NCBI GenBank assembly: GCA_964390335.1
Contig: CAYMHU010000007.1
Span: forward strand, 62,001 to 126,000
Direction of reading: 5' to 3'
From: Granulosicoccus sp964390335
Lineage (GTDB): Bacteria > Pseudomonadota > Gammaproteobacteria > Granulosicoccales > Granulosicoccaceae
Length of the DNA: 64,000 bases
Each line of letters starts with the position of its first letter. The stretch's first letter is position 1. The translations under genes and the position numbers were made by a program. Under the pieces are notes generated by a model. It did no database searches. It had not been told where the DNA came from and worked only from the letters and a program-made list of their open reading frames with translations. Positions 7,664 through 17,176 of the stretch are shown one piece after another.

Positions 7664-7973
7664 TGTATTACGTGGTGTATTTGATGTCGCGCACGGTTTA
7701 ATACCGTAATTCCGTGGAACAACCACCTGTTTGCGTGCACCAAATGGATGCGTTGGCTGAGGCGTTAGCCGTAATGTCCAAACTAAAACCGTTATCCTTC
7801 ATAGGTCAAAACTGATATGAAACAATGTTTTGATTCATGACAGAGAGTTTATAAGCTGCCGCGACAACGTTACCAACAACCACAATAATCAAGTCAGATC
7901 TCTTAAAAACAAGTCGATTTGCAAATAACTGTTGCAGCAGCACAGACTAACTTGTGACTAATTGTGCCAAGCG

Positions 7974-7994
7974 CAAATTAAGGGTGCTAATTTG
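7974..7994. promoter_or_regulatory. Dyad CAAATTA-N7-TAATTTG upstream of the DUF481 gene
   Basis: Perfect 7-bp inverted repeat whose centres are 14 bp apart. It is placed where the -35 element would be for a TATACT box at 8006-8011, and no good -35 is present. Could be an operator or activator site; the regulator is unknown. Confidence 0.4.
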
Positions 7995-8046
7995 TACGCA
8001 GTGTATATACTTATTGTTCGTTCTAACATCGGTATAAATAATTAAC

Positions 8047-8874
8047 ATGAAACGCATAACTTTTTTAAAGCACGCTAGTGCTGCTGTGATGGTTAGTGCT
8101 CTCACCGTCGGCAACGTTAACGCTCAAGATGGTAGCAGTCTGTTGCAAGGTTGGAGCGGTACAGCATCTTTAGGTGCAAGCACTGCGTCAGGTAACTCTG
8201 AAGCCAGCAACATTAACGCGTCTATTCGTCTTGGTAAAACATCTGGCCTATGGGAACACCTTGTGTTCGGCACTATGTTCAAAGGCACATCAGCCATTTT
8301 GGTTCAAAAGCGAGATGAAGCTGGTGAGCTGGAATTTGATGATGCAGGGTTCCCGGTACGCGAAATCATTAAAGGCGACAACTCAGATCGCATTGCAGTG
8401 GGCTATCAGCCACGTTACTACTGGCGTCCAAAAACGTATTTCTTCGGTATCCTGGATTACGAACAGGACAAACCTGCAAACATCAAGCTAGGCTCTCGCC
8501 AAATCATTGGTGTTGGTCATAAGTTTTTCTCGAACGAATTCGGTTTTCTCTCGGGTGAACTGGGTATAGGTAATAAAAACACAGAAGTTGTTTTTGGCGA
8601 CGACGTTGACGGTGGTATCGGCTATTTAGGTCTGAACTACCTGAACCGCATCAACGAGAACGTTACCTTCAACGCAGACATGCGTGCAGACTTCGGTAGT
8701 GATAACACGTTTACCGAAATCGGTTTAGGTGTGGCGTTCAAACTGTCTCAGAAGATGGCTCTGAAAGTGGCTCACTTCACGCGTGGCAACAGCGATATCA
8801 CTAACCCAACGCTGGGCTCGCTTTCTTCATCTAGCGATAGCGTTACCAACATCAACTTGGTTATCGATATTTAA
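8047..8874 (+). CDS. DUF481 (YdiY-like) outer membrane beta-barrel protein
   Basis: 275 residues. Signal peptide MKRITFLKHASAAVMVSALT with cleavage near NVNAQD. The mature part opens with GWSGTASLGASTASGNSEAS, the DUF481 hallmark, and alternates beta strands to the end. Family members, often called salt-stress-induced outer membrane proteins (YdiY), are predicted barrels of unknown transport role. Single transcription unit with its own candidate promoter region and a strong terminator. A second, shorter DUF481-like gene is at 51062-51751. Confidence 0.85.
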   Translation: MKRITFLKHASAAVMVSALTVGNVNAQDGSSLLQGWSGTASLGASTASGNSEASNINASIRLGKTSGLWEHLVFGTMFKGTSAILVQKRDEAGELEFDDAGFPVREIIKGDNSDRIAVGYQPRYYWRPKTYFFGILDYEQDKPANIKLGSRQIIGVGHKFFSNEFGFLSGELGIGNKNTEVVFGDDVDGGIGYLGLNYLNRINENVTFNADMRADFGSDNTFTEIGLGVAFKLSQKMALKVAHFTRGNSDITNPTLGSLSSSSDSVTNINLVIDI

Positions 8875-8917
8875 GAAAGTGGTTCATTTAGTCGGGTAAT
8901 TGCTCGATTGCTGTACG

Positions 8918-8951
8918 AACGCTGGCACTCGCAAGGTGCCGGCGTTTTTTT
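8918..8951 (+). terminator. Rho-independent terminator after DUF481 gene
   Basis: AACGC-t-GGCAC stem, GTGCC-g-GCGTT, loop of about seven bases, followed by a T-tract. Confidence 0.85.
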
Positions 8952-9042
8952 GGGTCAATTTTTCTGTCACCGGCTACCTAATCCAGTATTATAGGGCGCT
9001 TTGGAAAAGCTGCGTTTGTCAGCCGTTATCTAGAGACCCAAA

Positions 9043-12000
9043 ATGCTTTGCCTAACCGGCGCGAAAGCGCAATCGGATTTCCGTCGCCTCCGTTTACTGG
9101 AGCAAGTGCGCGCCTTATATCCATCCGTCTCGGATATCCATAGCCGCTATCATTATTTCCTTGATCTGCGGTCCAACATCGACCGCACTGACATCGATCC
9201 AACTCAGATCGATGAATTGACACGGGAACGGCTTGCTTCGTTGCTCGACGTTGATTTAAGTGATCAAGAAGTAGACACCTCCACGCCCGCAATATGGGTG
9301 TTACCGCGCACGGGTACCGTGTCACCGTGGTCGTCTAAAGCCACCGACATTACGCACAATTGCGGCATCAGCGGCATCGCGAGGGTAGAGCGAGCCATTC
9401 GTTACAGTATTGTGGGCTTGAGCGCCGATGCTCTGAACGATACCGCTTTACTCGCGTTGTTGCACGATCGCATGACGGAGTCGGTGTCAGTGACCACGCC
9501 TGAAGCCGACTCAGTGTTCCTGCAACAGCAACCGGAAGCGCTGCAAAGAATCGATATTTTGGCCGGTGGCAAACAAGCCTTAGTCGATGCCAATCAGCAG
9601 TTGGGACTGGCATTGTCGCCCGATGAAATCGACTACCTGGTCAGCAATTTTCAAAAGCTGAACCGCAACCCGTCAGATGCCGAACTCATGATGTTCGCAC
9701 AAGCCAATTCTGAACATTGTCGGCACAAAATATTCAACGCCAATTGGCACATCGATGGCGTGAAGCAAGAACACTCGTTATTCGGCATGATACGACACAC
9801 GCATGCTGTGTCACCCGATGGGGTGCTGTCGGCGTATCACGACAATGCGGCGGTAATCCAAGGCTATGAAGCGAGACGATGGTTGCCCCAAGAAGATAAC
9901 CAGTATGCACATCAACTTGAGCCGGTCCACATTCAAATAAAAGTTGAAACGCATAATCATCCTACTGCTATATCTCCATTTCCGGGTGCTGCCACGGGTT
10001 CCGGCGGTGAAATAAGAGACGAAGGCGCTACCGGTAACGGGTCAAAGCCCAAGTCAGGTTTGTGTGGTTTCAGCGTATCTAATTTGGACATTCCGTCGCT
10101 TGGTCAACCTTGGGAAGAGGCGGTTGGCAAACCCGATCGCATTGCCAGTGCGCTCGATATTATGTTGGAAGGTCCAATTGGTGCGGCGGCGTTTAATAAC
10201 GAATTCGGCCGACCTAACTTGGGAGGATATTTCCGTACTTATTGTCAATCAGTCAATTTTGGCGAATCCACTGAAGTCCGTGGGTACCATAAACCTATTA
10301 TGTTGGCTGGCGGCTTGGGCAATATCCGCGAAGGCAATATCGATAAAAAGCCAGTACCTGCTGACACTGCCATTGTTGTGATTGGTGGTCCGGCTATGCA
10401 AATTGGCTTGGGGGGTGGCGCAGCATCCTCTGTTGCCAGTGGTCAAAGCGATGCTGAACTCGATTTTGCATCGGTACAGCGCGGCAATCCGGAAATGCAG
10501 CGTCGGTGCCAGGAAGTGATCGATCGGTGTATTGCGCTTGGTGATGCAAGCCCCATTCTTTCTATGCATGATGTCGGTGCCGGCGGTTTGTCTAATGCAT
10601 TGCCGGAGCTGGTAAACGATGCGGGTATGGGCGGCCACTTCGATTTAAGAGCCATACCCAATGATGAACCCGGGATGTCGCCCAAAGCCATCTGGAGTAA
10701 TGAAGCGCAGGAACGTTATGTACTTGCAGTGGATAAGGTGCGTTTATCAGCGTTTGAAGCACTGTGCGAACGCGAACGGTGTTTGTACGCTGTCGTGGGT
10801 ACCGCTACAAGCGAGCCTCAGCTAACGGTTATTGATGAGCACTTTAACGATAACCCGGTTGATATGCCAATGGATGTGTTGCTGGGTAAACCACCTAAGT
10901 TATCCATTGAAGCCAAGCGCCGCGACTTCTGTAAAACGCCCATAGATACCGCATCCATCAGCGTCGAGGAAGCGGCGAATCGCTTGCTGCAACTGCCGTG
11001 TATTGCATCGAAGAACTTTCTGATCACTATTGGTGATCGATCGGTGACGGGGCAAATAGTTCGCGATCAGCTTGTTGGCCCATGGCAAATGCCAGTTGCA
11101 GATGTTGCAGTGACAGCGGCGGATTATCAAGGCTATACGGGTGAAGCCATGGCCATGGGAGAACGTACGCCGGTTGCGCTGATTAACCCGGCAGCCTCAG
11201 CTCGATTGGCTGTGGGTGAGGCGATAACGAATATTGCCGCGTCCAACATAGGTGAGATTAGCAACATCAAGTTATCCGCTAACTGGATGGCAGCAGCTGG
11301 GCACCCAGGTGAAGATGCGGGCCTATACGATGCAGTGCAAGCAGTTGGTTTAGAACTGGCTCCCGAGCTTGGTATTGCCATACCGGTTGGAAAAGATTCC
11401 TTATCAATGAAAACGGGCTGGCAGGAAAACGGCGAGCAACGTACCGTTACGTCGCCTATGTCACTGGTTGTCACCGCGTTCGCACCGGTAAAGGATGTGC
11501 GAAAAACCGTTACGCCGCAATTGCGCACCGATGCTGGCGACACCGACTTGTTTTTTATTGATTTGGGCGCGGGCGCGAATCGTTTAGGCGGTTCGTGTTT
11601 AGCGCAAGTGTTTAATCAAGTGGGTGATCAAGCAGCTGATGTTGATTCCAGCGCGCATTTACACGGTTTATACAGTAGCGTGCAAAGCTTAATTGAGCAA
11701 AATAAGCTGCTTGCTTATCATGATCGGTCCGATGGCGGCCTATTCGTGACCTTAGCCGAGATGGCGTTTGCCGGTAACGTTGGTGTTAAAGCCCAGCTGC
11801 AAAGCTTACCGAAAGACACGCTTGCAACATTATTTAATGAAGAGCTGGGTGCGGTTATTCAAACACGCACATCTGATTACGCAGAGGTATTGGCTTGCTT
11901 TGAAATGGCTGGACTGGGCGATTGCGTACATGCCATTGGTTCGCTATGCGACACACCCGATCTTGAGTTCTGGCGCGGAACCGAGTTGCTTTATTCGCAA

Positions 12001-12945
12001 CCGGTGGTTGATTTACGCGTGAAATGGTGGCAAACCAGTTATCACATGCAAACGCTACGCGATAACCCGGAGTGTGCAAGGCAAGAACTTGAATTAATAT
12101 CAGAAGCAGACAATCCCGGGATCTCACCAACGCTAACGTTTGATCCAAACCACTCCTTAATTTCCGCGCCATTACTGAGCAAGCGGCCGCGTGTGGCCAT
12201 ACTCAGAGAGCAGGGTGTGAACAGCCACATGGAAATGGCAGCTGCATTTTACACAGCTGGTTTCGACGCAATCGATGTGCACATGTCCGATCTGCATTCA
12301 GGTCGCTTTTCGCTTAACAATGTGCAAGGACTCGCAGCCTGCGGCGGTTTTTCCTACGGCGATGTATTGGGTGCAGGTGGTGGTTGGGCAAAGTCCATTT
12401 TGTTCAGCGATAAGTTATTGGCCGAGTTTCAGTCCTTCTTTGATCGGCCCGATACGTTCACCTTGGGTGTGTGTAATGGCTGTCAAATGTTGTCTTATTT
12501 GCGCGACATTATCCCTGGTGCACAGCAGTGGCCAGCGTTTCTACGCAACACCAGTGAGCAGTATGAAGCGCGCGTGGCAACGGTAGAAATTTTTAAATCA
12601 CCATCGCTGTTCTTTACTGATATGGCCGGCTCAAGATTGCCGATTGCTGTTGCACATGGTGAAGGGCGGGCCGTGTTTGACTCCGATACTCAGCTAAGCA
12701 CTGCACAAGTGACCATGGCGTATGTCGATAATAGCGGCAATATCACTGAGCAGTATCCACTAAACCCGAACGGCTCAATACACGGTGTAACCGGATTATG
12801 CAGCGACGACGGGCGCGCCACTATTATGATGCCGCACCCCGAGCGGGTTTTTCGTACGGTGAATAACTCCTGGCATCCACCATCGTGGGGCGAAAGCGGA
12901 CCGTGGCTGCGTATGTTTGAAAATGCGCGCGTATGGCTTGGTTAA
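9043..12945 (+). CDS. purL: Phosphoribosylformylglycinamidine synthase
   Basis: 1300 residues, the usual length of the single-chain gammaproteobacterial enzyme (E. coli about 1295). Catalyses the ATP- and glutamine-dependent conversion of FGAR to FGAM in purine synthesis. N-terminal PurS-like domain, then two AIRS-type synthase halves with FAQANSEHCRHKIFNA, KVETHNHPTAISPFPGAATG and GGEIRDEGATG, and a C-terminal class I glutaminase with Cys1144 in GVCNGCQML and the His/Glu of PHPERVF. Appears monocistronic. The start ATG has no strong ribosome site but the N terminus aligns with the family in length. Confidence 0.97.
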   Translation: MLCLTGAKAQSDFRRLRLLEQVRALYPSVSDIHSRYHYFLDLRSNIDRTDIDPTQIDELTRERLASLLDVDLSDQEVDTSTPAIWVLPRTGTVSPWSSKATDITHNCGISGIARVERAIRYSIVGLSADALNDTALLALLHDRMTESVSVTTPEADSVFLQQQPEALQRIDILAGGKQALVDANQQLGLALSPDEIDYLVSNFQKLNRNPSDAELMMFAQANSEHCRHKIFNANWHIDGVKQEHSLFGMIRHTHAVSPDGVLSAYHDNAAVIQGYEARRWLPQEDNQYAHQLEPVHIQIKVETHNHPTAISPFPGAATGSGGEIRDEGATGNGSKPKSGLCGFSVSNLDIPSLGQPWEEAVGKPDRIASALDIMLEGPIGAAAFNNEFGRPNLGGYFRTYCQSVNFGESTEVRGYHKPIMLAGGLGNIREGNIDKKPVPADTAIVVIGGPAMQIGLGGGAASSVASGQSDAELDFASVQRGNPEMQRRCQEVIDRCIALGDASPILSMHDVGAGGLSNALPELVNDAGMGGHFDLRAIPNDEPGMSPKAIWSNEAQERYVLAVDKVRLSAFEALCERERCLYAVVGTATSEPQLTVIDEHFNDNPVDMPMDVLLGKPPKLSIEAKRRDFCKTPIDTASISVEEAANRLLQLPCIASKNFLITIGDRSVTGQIVRDQLVGPWQMPVADVAVTAADYQGYTGEAMAMGERTPVALINPAASARLAVGEAITNIAASNIGEISNIKLSANWMAAAGHPGEDAGLYDAVQAVGLELAPELGIAIPVGKDSLSMKTGWQENGEQRTVTSPMSLVVTAFAPVKDVRKTVTPQLRTDAGDTDLFFIDLGAGANRLGGSCLAQVFNQVGDQAADVDSSAHLHGLYSSVQSLIEQNKLLAYHDRSDGGLFVTLAEMAFAGNVGVKAQLQSLPKDTLATLFNEELGAVIQTRTSDYAEVLACFEMAGLGDCVHAIGSLCDTPDLEFWRGTELLYSQPVVDLRVKWWQTSYHMQTLRDNPECARQELELISEADNPGISPTLTFDPNHSLISAPLLSKRPRVAILREQGVNSHMEMAAAFYTAGFDAIDVHMSDLHSGRFSLNNVQGLAACGGFSYGDVLGAGGGWAKSILFSDKLLAEFQSFFDRPDTFTLGVCNGCQMLSYLRDIIPGAQQWPAFLRNTSEQYEARVATVEIFKSPSLFFTDMAGSRLPIAVAHGEGRAVFDSDTQLSTAQVTMAYVDNSGNITEQYPLNPNGSIHGVTGLCSDDGRATIMMPHPERVFRTVNNSWHPPSWGESGPWLRMFENARVWLG

Positions 12946-12986
12946 ACAGCACGTTGAATCAACGCAGGCTGCGCTTTCATTTGTTA

Positions 12987-15104
12987 TCAGGCGATATTCA
13001 AATGTTCAACAATCGCATTAATTTCCAGCTGCTGATCGGTAGCTTCCTGACTGGCCGCCCGTAACCATTCTATAGTTTCAACAACGGTGGCAGTACTGGT
13101 GTTGCCCGAACTGATATGCTGCTCAATAGTTGCTTGTGTAGCGCCCACATGAATTTCGGTTAATACATCCTCTTGCGATTTACCTGAAAACTGTGCCAAC
13201 ACCATTGCAGGTGTTTTGGTTGCAGCATGTTTCATGTCGCCGAACTGCTTGGACCAGTTAATGAGTCTGGTTCGTAGTGACTCAGCGTGACCCAATAGCT
13301 CGATTGCAGGCACGTTCTGCCATTCACTACCACTGATGGCCAGCAATTTTCGCAACGATTCTGCCGCTTGCTGCAACAGTTCCAATTCGTTTATGTAGGT
13401 GGTTTTGAACGACTGCCATTCCTGTAAAACGACTGCTGCAATGTTTTCAGATTCTAATACTTCGCTAATTTCCTGCGCATATTCCAGCGCATTTGTTAGT
13501 TCAACCCAGTTGGTGCGCAATCCTCTGTATCCCGGACCTAATGCCAAGCGGTATTCCACGTTGTTAACGAAAAGCTCACGAAAGCGCAATACCTTGGCAA
13601 GCTTGCCCAGCAGTTGTCGGTGTTCAGTGGTCAAGTTTGTTGGCTTCTCGATACTGAATTCCATGAATTGGCGTCGGGCGCTAAAGTAATCTGCATCGAT
13701 GATGTCTGGCCCTTGATCAAACGTGCCGCCCAACTCTTCGATCAGACTCAGCAACTGTTTTTTTGCAGGCACTTTATCTAAATCGAATGTTTCTTGTAGT
13801 GCGCTGAGTTCGTCTTCAATCAGCGCAGCTTGGTGGCGGGCCCGCTGCAGCAATGCTGGGGTAGCCGAGAAGCATAAGTCGCCATGTTTATAGTTTTCAA
13901 TTAAGTTTGGCGCTTTGTCGATCAACTCAATAGCGCCAGCCAGTCGAATGATATGACGAGCACCAATCATTTCATCCTGAATAATGGTTCTGATCAAATC
14001 AGATTGTAGCGCCCGGTTTACTTCGTTGATCCAGCCAGAAATCAACTCCGGTAAGTTTGAGAGCTGTTGGAACTCCACTCGACTCAATCCGTGTTCACTG
14101 AGTTGGGTGGAGTATTCGCGTAGCAAGGATATTTCATCACTCCCGCCAGTGCTGAGAGTCGACACTGTTGGATTGATAGCGGAATAATCTTTGAGTAAAT
14201 TCAGCACGCTATGCAGTTGCTGCAGGTTTTTATTGTCGGTAATAGCCTTAGCTAAGGTGGTATCAAAGTTCTGCGGTAAATCGGGCAGGGTAATGGCCTT
14301 AACTGTATGATCGCTTTCAATTGATGGCGGAGCACTGTTGCCCAGTGCGACATCAAATTCGAGTTCAATATCCTGTTTGGCTCTAACGGTTTGCGCGACT
14401 TGCGCGAAGAAATCCTGCAATGGTAAATCCGATTCAAATTCGGGTAACTGGATAGAATCCTTTTCAGCGCACCATTGGTATAGCGCAAGATTGATATCGG
14501 GTACGTTGCTATCAAGATGGAGTTCGTATTCAGTATCGGATGCTTCCGTATGCGTGTTCGTATTGGGTGCGTTGGCACTGTTGCTGTCGTCATCGTTCGC
14601 CGCGTCACCGGAGTGCTCGTTTGTTTTTTTTACGAGTGTGACCGGATAAAATAAAATGGGTGCGCGAAATTCATTGCCGTTGGCTTCGGCTGTTTTCCAT
14701 CGAAGAAAGCCGGCGGTCAGATACAGGCGTTGTGCGCCAGCTTGTTTGATTAACGCATTATCAACTTGAATTTGTCTACAGATTTCAGGTAGCTCTGAAG
14801 GTTGATGCTGGGTTAGTAAATTTGCGCGACTACGCAGGGTGCGTTTTCTTCGCTGATCTCGGGTACTGTTGATGGGGATTGGTGCTGAGGATTCGCTGGG
14901 TTGTGTTACACCGGATTGCGCGACCAAATCGAATCGACCATTAGCGCCCGTTAAAATTTCTGCCAGTGCCAATGGTGAGTGCGGCAATAACGCGATATCA
15001 CCAGCGGTAAAAAACCAGCGCAGGGCGCGGTACCTTGGTGTTTGGTGATCGTATTTGCGCCTGCGTTGTTCAGACCCTGGTTGACTGCCGGATAACACTT
15101 CCAC
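12987..15104 (-). CDS. DUF4011-type protein lacking a helicase domain
   Basis: 705 residues with a GTG start. N-terminal part (about 1-200) resembles DUF4011, the N-terminal domain of very large superfamily 1 helicase proteins: RLYLTAGFLRWKTAEANGNE followed by RAPILFYPVTLVKK. An acidic, Asn/Asp-rich low-complexity stretch lies at about 165-190. The C-terminal third contains LALGPGYRGLRTNWVELTNA and long helices like the stalk inserted in those helicases. I see no Walker A, Walker B or other helicase motif and no DUF3320/DUF559 end. Either a stand-alone relative or a remnant; the long uninterrupted frame argues for a maintained gene. Function unknown. Confidence 0.65.
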   Translation of the reverse strand: MEVLSGSQPGSEQRRRKYDHQTPRYRALRWFFTAGDIALLPHSPLALAEILTGANGRFDLVAQSGVTQPSESSAPIPINSTRDQRRKRTLRSRANLLTQHQPSELPEICRQIQVDNALIKQAGAQRLYLTAGFLRWKTAEANGNEFRAPILFYPVTLVKKTNEHSGDAANDDDSNSANAPNTNTHTEASDTEYELHLDSNVPDINLALYQWCAEKDSIQLPEFESDLPLQDFFAQVAQTVRAKQDIELEFDVALGNSAPPSIESDHTVKAITLPDLPQNFDTTLAKAITDNKNLQQLHSVLNLLKDYSAINPTVSTLSTGGSDEISLLREYSTQLSEHGLSRVEFQQLSNLPELISGWINEVNRALQSDLIRTIIQDEMIGARHIIRLAGAIELIDKAPNLIENYKHGDLCFSATPALLQRARHQAALIEDELSALQETFDLDKVPAKKQLLSLIEELGGTFDQGPDIIDADYFSARRQFMEFSIEKPTNLTTEHRQLLGKLAKVLRFRELFVNNVEYRLALGPGYRGLRTNWVELTNALEYAQEISEVLESENIAAVVLQEWQSFKTTYINELELLQQAAESLRKLLAISGSEWQNVPAIELLGHAESLRTRLINWSKQFGDMKHAATKTPAMVLAQFSGKSQEDVLTEIHVGATQATIEQHISSGNTSTATVVETIEWLRAASQEATDQQLEINAIVEHLNIA

Positions 15105-15398
15105 AGATTGTTCTTAACCTTTGTTTAAGCGACGCGATAACAGCTCCGCGACTATCAGAGTCAATAACAGGAATCGGGCCAAAGCATGACCAACCGAGCC
15201 CTAAATTGCTGTCAGTGTCAAATCAGGGTCAAATTGGACGTCTGAGCAATCCTGAAATGTTGTGCATATACTCTTTATTGGTGATTTTTCACTTTTCAGG
15301 CACCATACGGTGTGCGGTTTGCATAACCGAGTAACAGCGAATTTTTTGCAATATTTGCTGTCGTAACACAAGCGATTCACTAAACAGGGCGAGCGGTC

Positions 15399-16358
15399 AT
15401 GAAAGATTGGATGAAAATGGGCGGTGTAAAAAGCCACGAAATAACCAACGAGACCGTATTTCGCCGCCGCCGTGCGCTGCTACAAGCGTCTGTTGCTGCC
15501 GGATTAACGGGTAGTATTGTGGGCGAGTTACATGCCAAAGCGTTGCCACAACCTATTGTAAAGGGCCCATTCAACGCAACAGATGAAATCACGTCTGAAG
15601 AAACGGCCACCAGTTACAACAATTTTTACGAGCTTGGGACTGATAAAGGCGATCCGCTTAAGAACGCCGACAAACTAGTGACCGAGCCGTGGAGTGTGGT
15701 TGTGGATGGCGAATGTGATGCACCCGGTAAGTTCACACTAGAAGATATATTGAAGCCACATGCAATTGAAGAGCGCATTTACCGCATGCGCTGTGTTGAA
15801 GCCTGGTCAATGGTGATTCCATGGAACGGCTTTGCACTGGGAGATTTATTAAAACGGTTTAAACCGAACTCTAATGCGAAGTATGTGGCTTTCGAAACGG
15901 TCGTTGATAACGATTTACCGGGCATGAAAAGTCGGGTTTTAGATTGGCCGTATCGAGAAGGTTTAAGAATCGATGAAGCGATGCACCCGTTAACCATGAT
16001 GGTCATGGGTATGTATGGAAACGTGATTCCTAATCAGAATGGTGCGCCTTTGCGATTGGTTGTACCGTGGAAGTATGGCTACAAGAGTATTAAGTCGATA
16101 GTCCGAATTAGCTTTATGGAAAATCAACCTCCAACCAGTTGGAATATGTCGGCGCCACACGAATATGGTTTCTACAGTAACGTTAATCCGGATGTGAATC
16201 ATCCGCGATGGAGCCAAGCTAAAGAGCGTCGTTTGGCCGGTGAAACAAGTGGGTTAGCGGCGTTGTTTTCCCCTAAAATAGAAACTCAATTTCTTAATGG
16301 TTACGCTGAGGAAGTTGCTCCGTTATATGCTGATATGGACTTAGCGAAGTACTTCTGA
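15399..16358 (+). CDS. msrP: Protein-methionine-sulfoxide reductase, catalytic subunit MsrP
   Basis: 319 residues, molybdopterin enzyme of the sulfite oxidase family that repairs oxidised methionines of periplasmic proteins. Twin-arginine signal: RRRRALLQASVAAGLTGSIV. The Mo ligand Cys lies in RMRCVEAWSMVIPWNGF, followed by LPLTMMVMGMYGN-like substrate and cofactor region and RLVVPWKYGYKSIKSIVRI near the C terminus. Electrons come from MsrQ, encoded 72 bases downstream. Two GTCAAAT direct repeats 11 bp apart (15217 and 15228) lie in the upstream region and may be a regulator site. Confidence 0.96.
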   Translation: MKDWMKMGGVKSHEITNETVFRRRRALLQASVAAGLTGSIVGELHAKALPQPIVKGPFNATDEITSEETATSYNNFYELGTDKGDPLKNADKLVTEPWSVVVDGECDAPGKFTLEDILKPHAIEERIYRMRCVEAWSMVIPWNGFALGDLLKRFKPNSNAKYVAFETVVDNDLPGMKSRVLDWPYREGLRIDEAMHPLTMMVMGMYGNVIPNQNGAPLRLVVPWKYGYKSIKSIVRISFMENQPPTSWNMSAPHEYGFYSNVNPDVNHPRWSQAKERRLAGETSGLAALFSPKIETQFLNGYAEEVAPLYADMDLAKYF

Positions 16359-16430
16359 TTTTCAGTATGATGTGCTGCACATAACCCGTTTGTCACGAAA
16401 CCTAGAGAGCTAATTTGACTCTATTGGGTT

Positions 16431-17069
16431 ATGAATACGCAATCAGCAACTTTAAATACATCAACGACGCGTAAAGCCAGTGCAAATCGAATGAGCCCTG
16501 CTGCAATGATAAAGCCGCTGGTTTTTGTGTTGTTACTGACTCCGTTTCTGTGGCTGGTGTATGCGTTGTTCACCGCACAGTTAGGCCAAAATCCTATAGA
16601 AGCCATCACCGATTTCACGGGCGAATGGGCCTTCCGAATTTTGTTGCTGAGTCTGGCCATGACGCCACTGCGTCAACTATTAAAACGACCGTGGCCGACT
16701 CGTTACCGGCGCATGATAGGTTTGTATGCGTTTTTCTATGTGTGCCTGCATTTTCTAACTTACCTTGTGCTCGATAATCAGTTGGATATGTCGATTATTA
16801 TTAGCGATATCCTTGATCGACCCTACATAACAGCCGGTACAGTCGGCTTGTTAATCATGATCCCGTTAGCGCTAACGTCAACGAAAGGCATGATGAAAAG
16901 GCTAGGTAAGCGCTGGAAATCGCTGCATCAGTGGGTATACCTTGCCGGTGCTGCGGCGAGTTTGCATTATATCTGGCTAGCAAAAGGTGATCGGCTTGAA
17001 CCGTTTGTCTACTTAGCTGTGTTCCTATTATTAATGGTGCCGCGATTTAAAAAGTGGCTCGCACGCTAA
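16431..17069 (+). CDS. msrQ: MsrQ heme-binding membrane subunit
   Basis: 212 residues, inner-membrane b-type cytochrome that passes quinone or flavin electrons to MsrP. About six membrane helices. His residues in FFYVCLHFLTYLVLD, in KSLHQWVYLAGAAASLHYIW and a conserved RR in RYRRMIGLYAF match the ferric-reductase-like domain. N-terminal 25 residues are polar and Thr/Ser-rich. Immediately downstream of msrP in one operon. Confidence 0.95.
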   Translation: MNTQSATLNTSTTRKASANRMSPAAMIKPLVFVLLLTPFLWLVYALFTAQLGQNPIEAITDFTGEWAFRILLLSLAMTPLRQLLKRPWPTRYRRMIGLYAFFYVCLHFLTYLVLDNQLDMSIIISDILDRPYITAGTVGLLIMIPLALTSTKGMMKRLGKRWKSLHQWVYLAGAAASLHYIWLAKGDRLEPFVYLAVFLLLMVPRFKKWLAR

Positions 17070-17105
17070 GCTAAAAAGCAGATAAAACGAAAATATAACG
17101 AAGCG

Positions 17106-17133
17106 CTGCAGTCATATTCGATAATGACTGCAG
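17106..17133. terminator. Palindromic hairpin between convergent msrQ and mdh
   Basis: Perfect 10-bp stem CTGCAGTCAT / ATGACTGCAG with an 8-base loop. No T-tract, but it sits midway between convergent genes and probably stops or stabilises both messages. Confidence 0.55.
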
Positions 17134-17176
17134 GGCTGTTAGGGACTTTAATTAAAGGTAGATATGTTGCGATTGC

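Larger units (their letters stand above)
7609..8046. other. Intergenic region between ssrA and the DUF481 gene
   Basis: No gene seen in 438 bp. Contains the ssrA promoter (7635-7663, minus) and, toward the right end, a dyad and TATACT box ahead of the DUF481 gene. The middle (about 7670-7970) shows no structure I can support. Confidence 0.6.

Noticed and set aside
7520..7726. Minus-strand 68-residue frame over ssrA
   Set aside because: It reads through the tmRNA 5' domain; not a protein gene.
9026..9325. Minus-strand open frame inside purL
   Set aside because: Shadow of purL; low-complexity Arg-rich translation, no ribosome site, fully inside a highly conserved gene.
15217..15234. Two GTCAAAT direct repeats before msrP
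   Set aside because: Only two short copies and no promoter could be aligned with them; recorded in the msrP entry but too weak for a feature.
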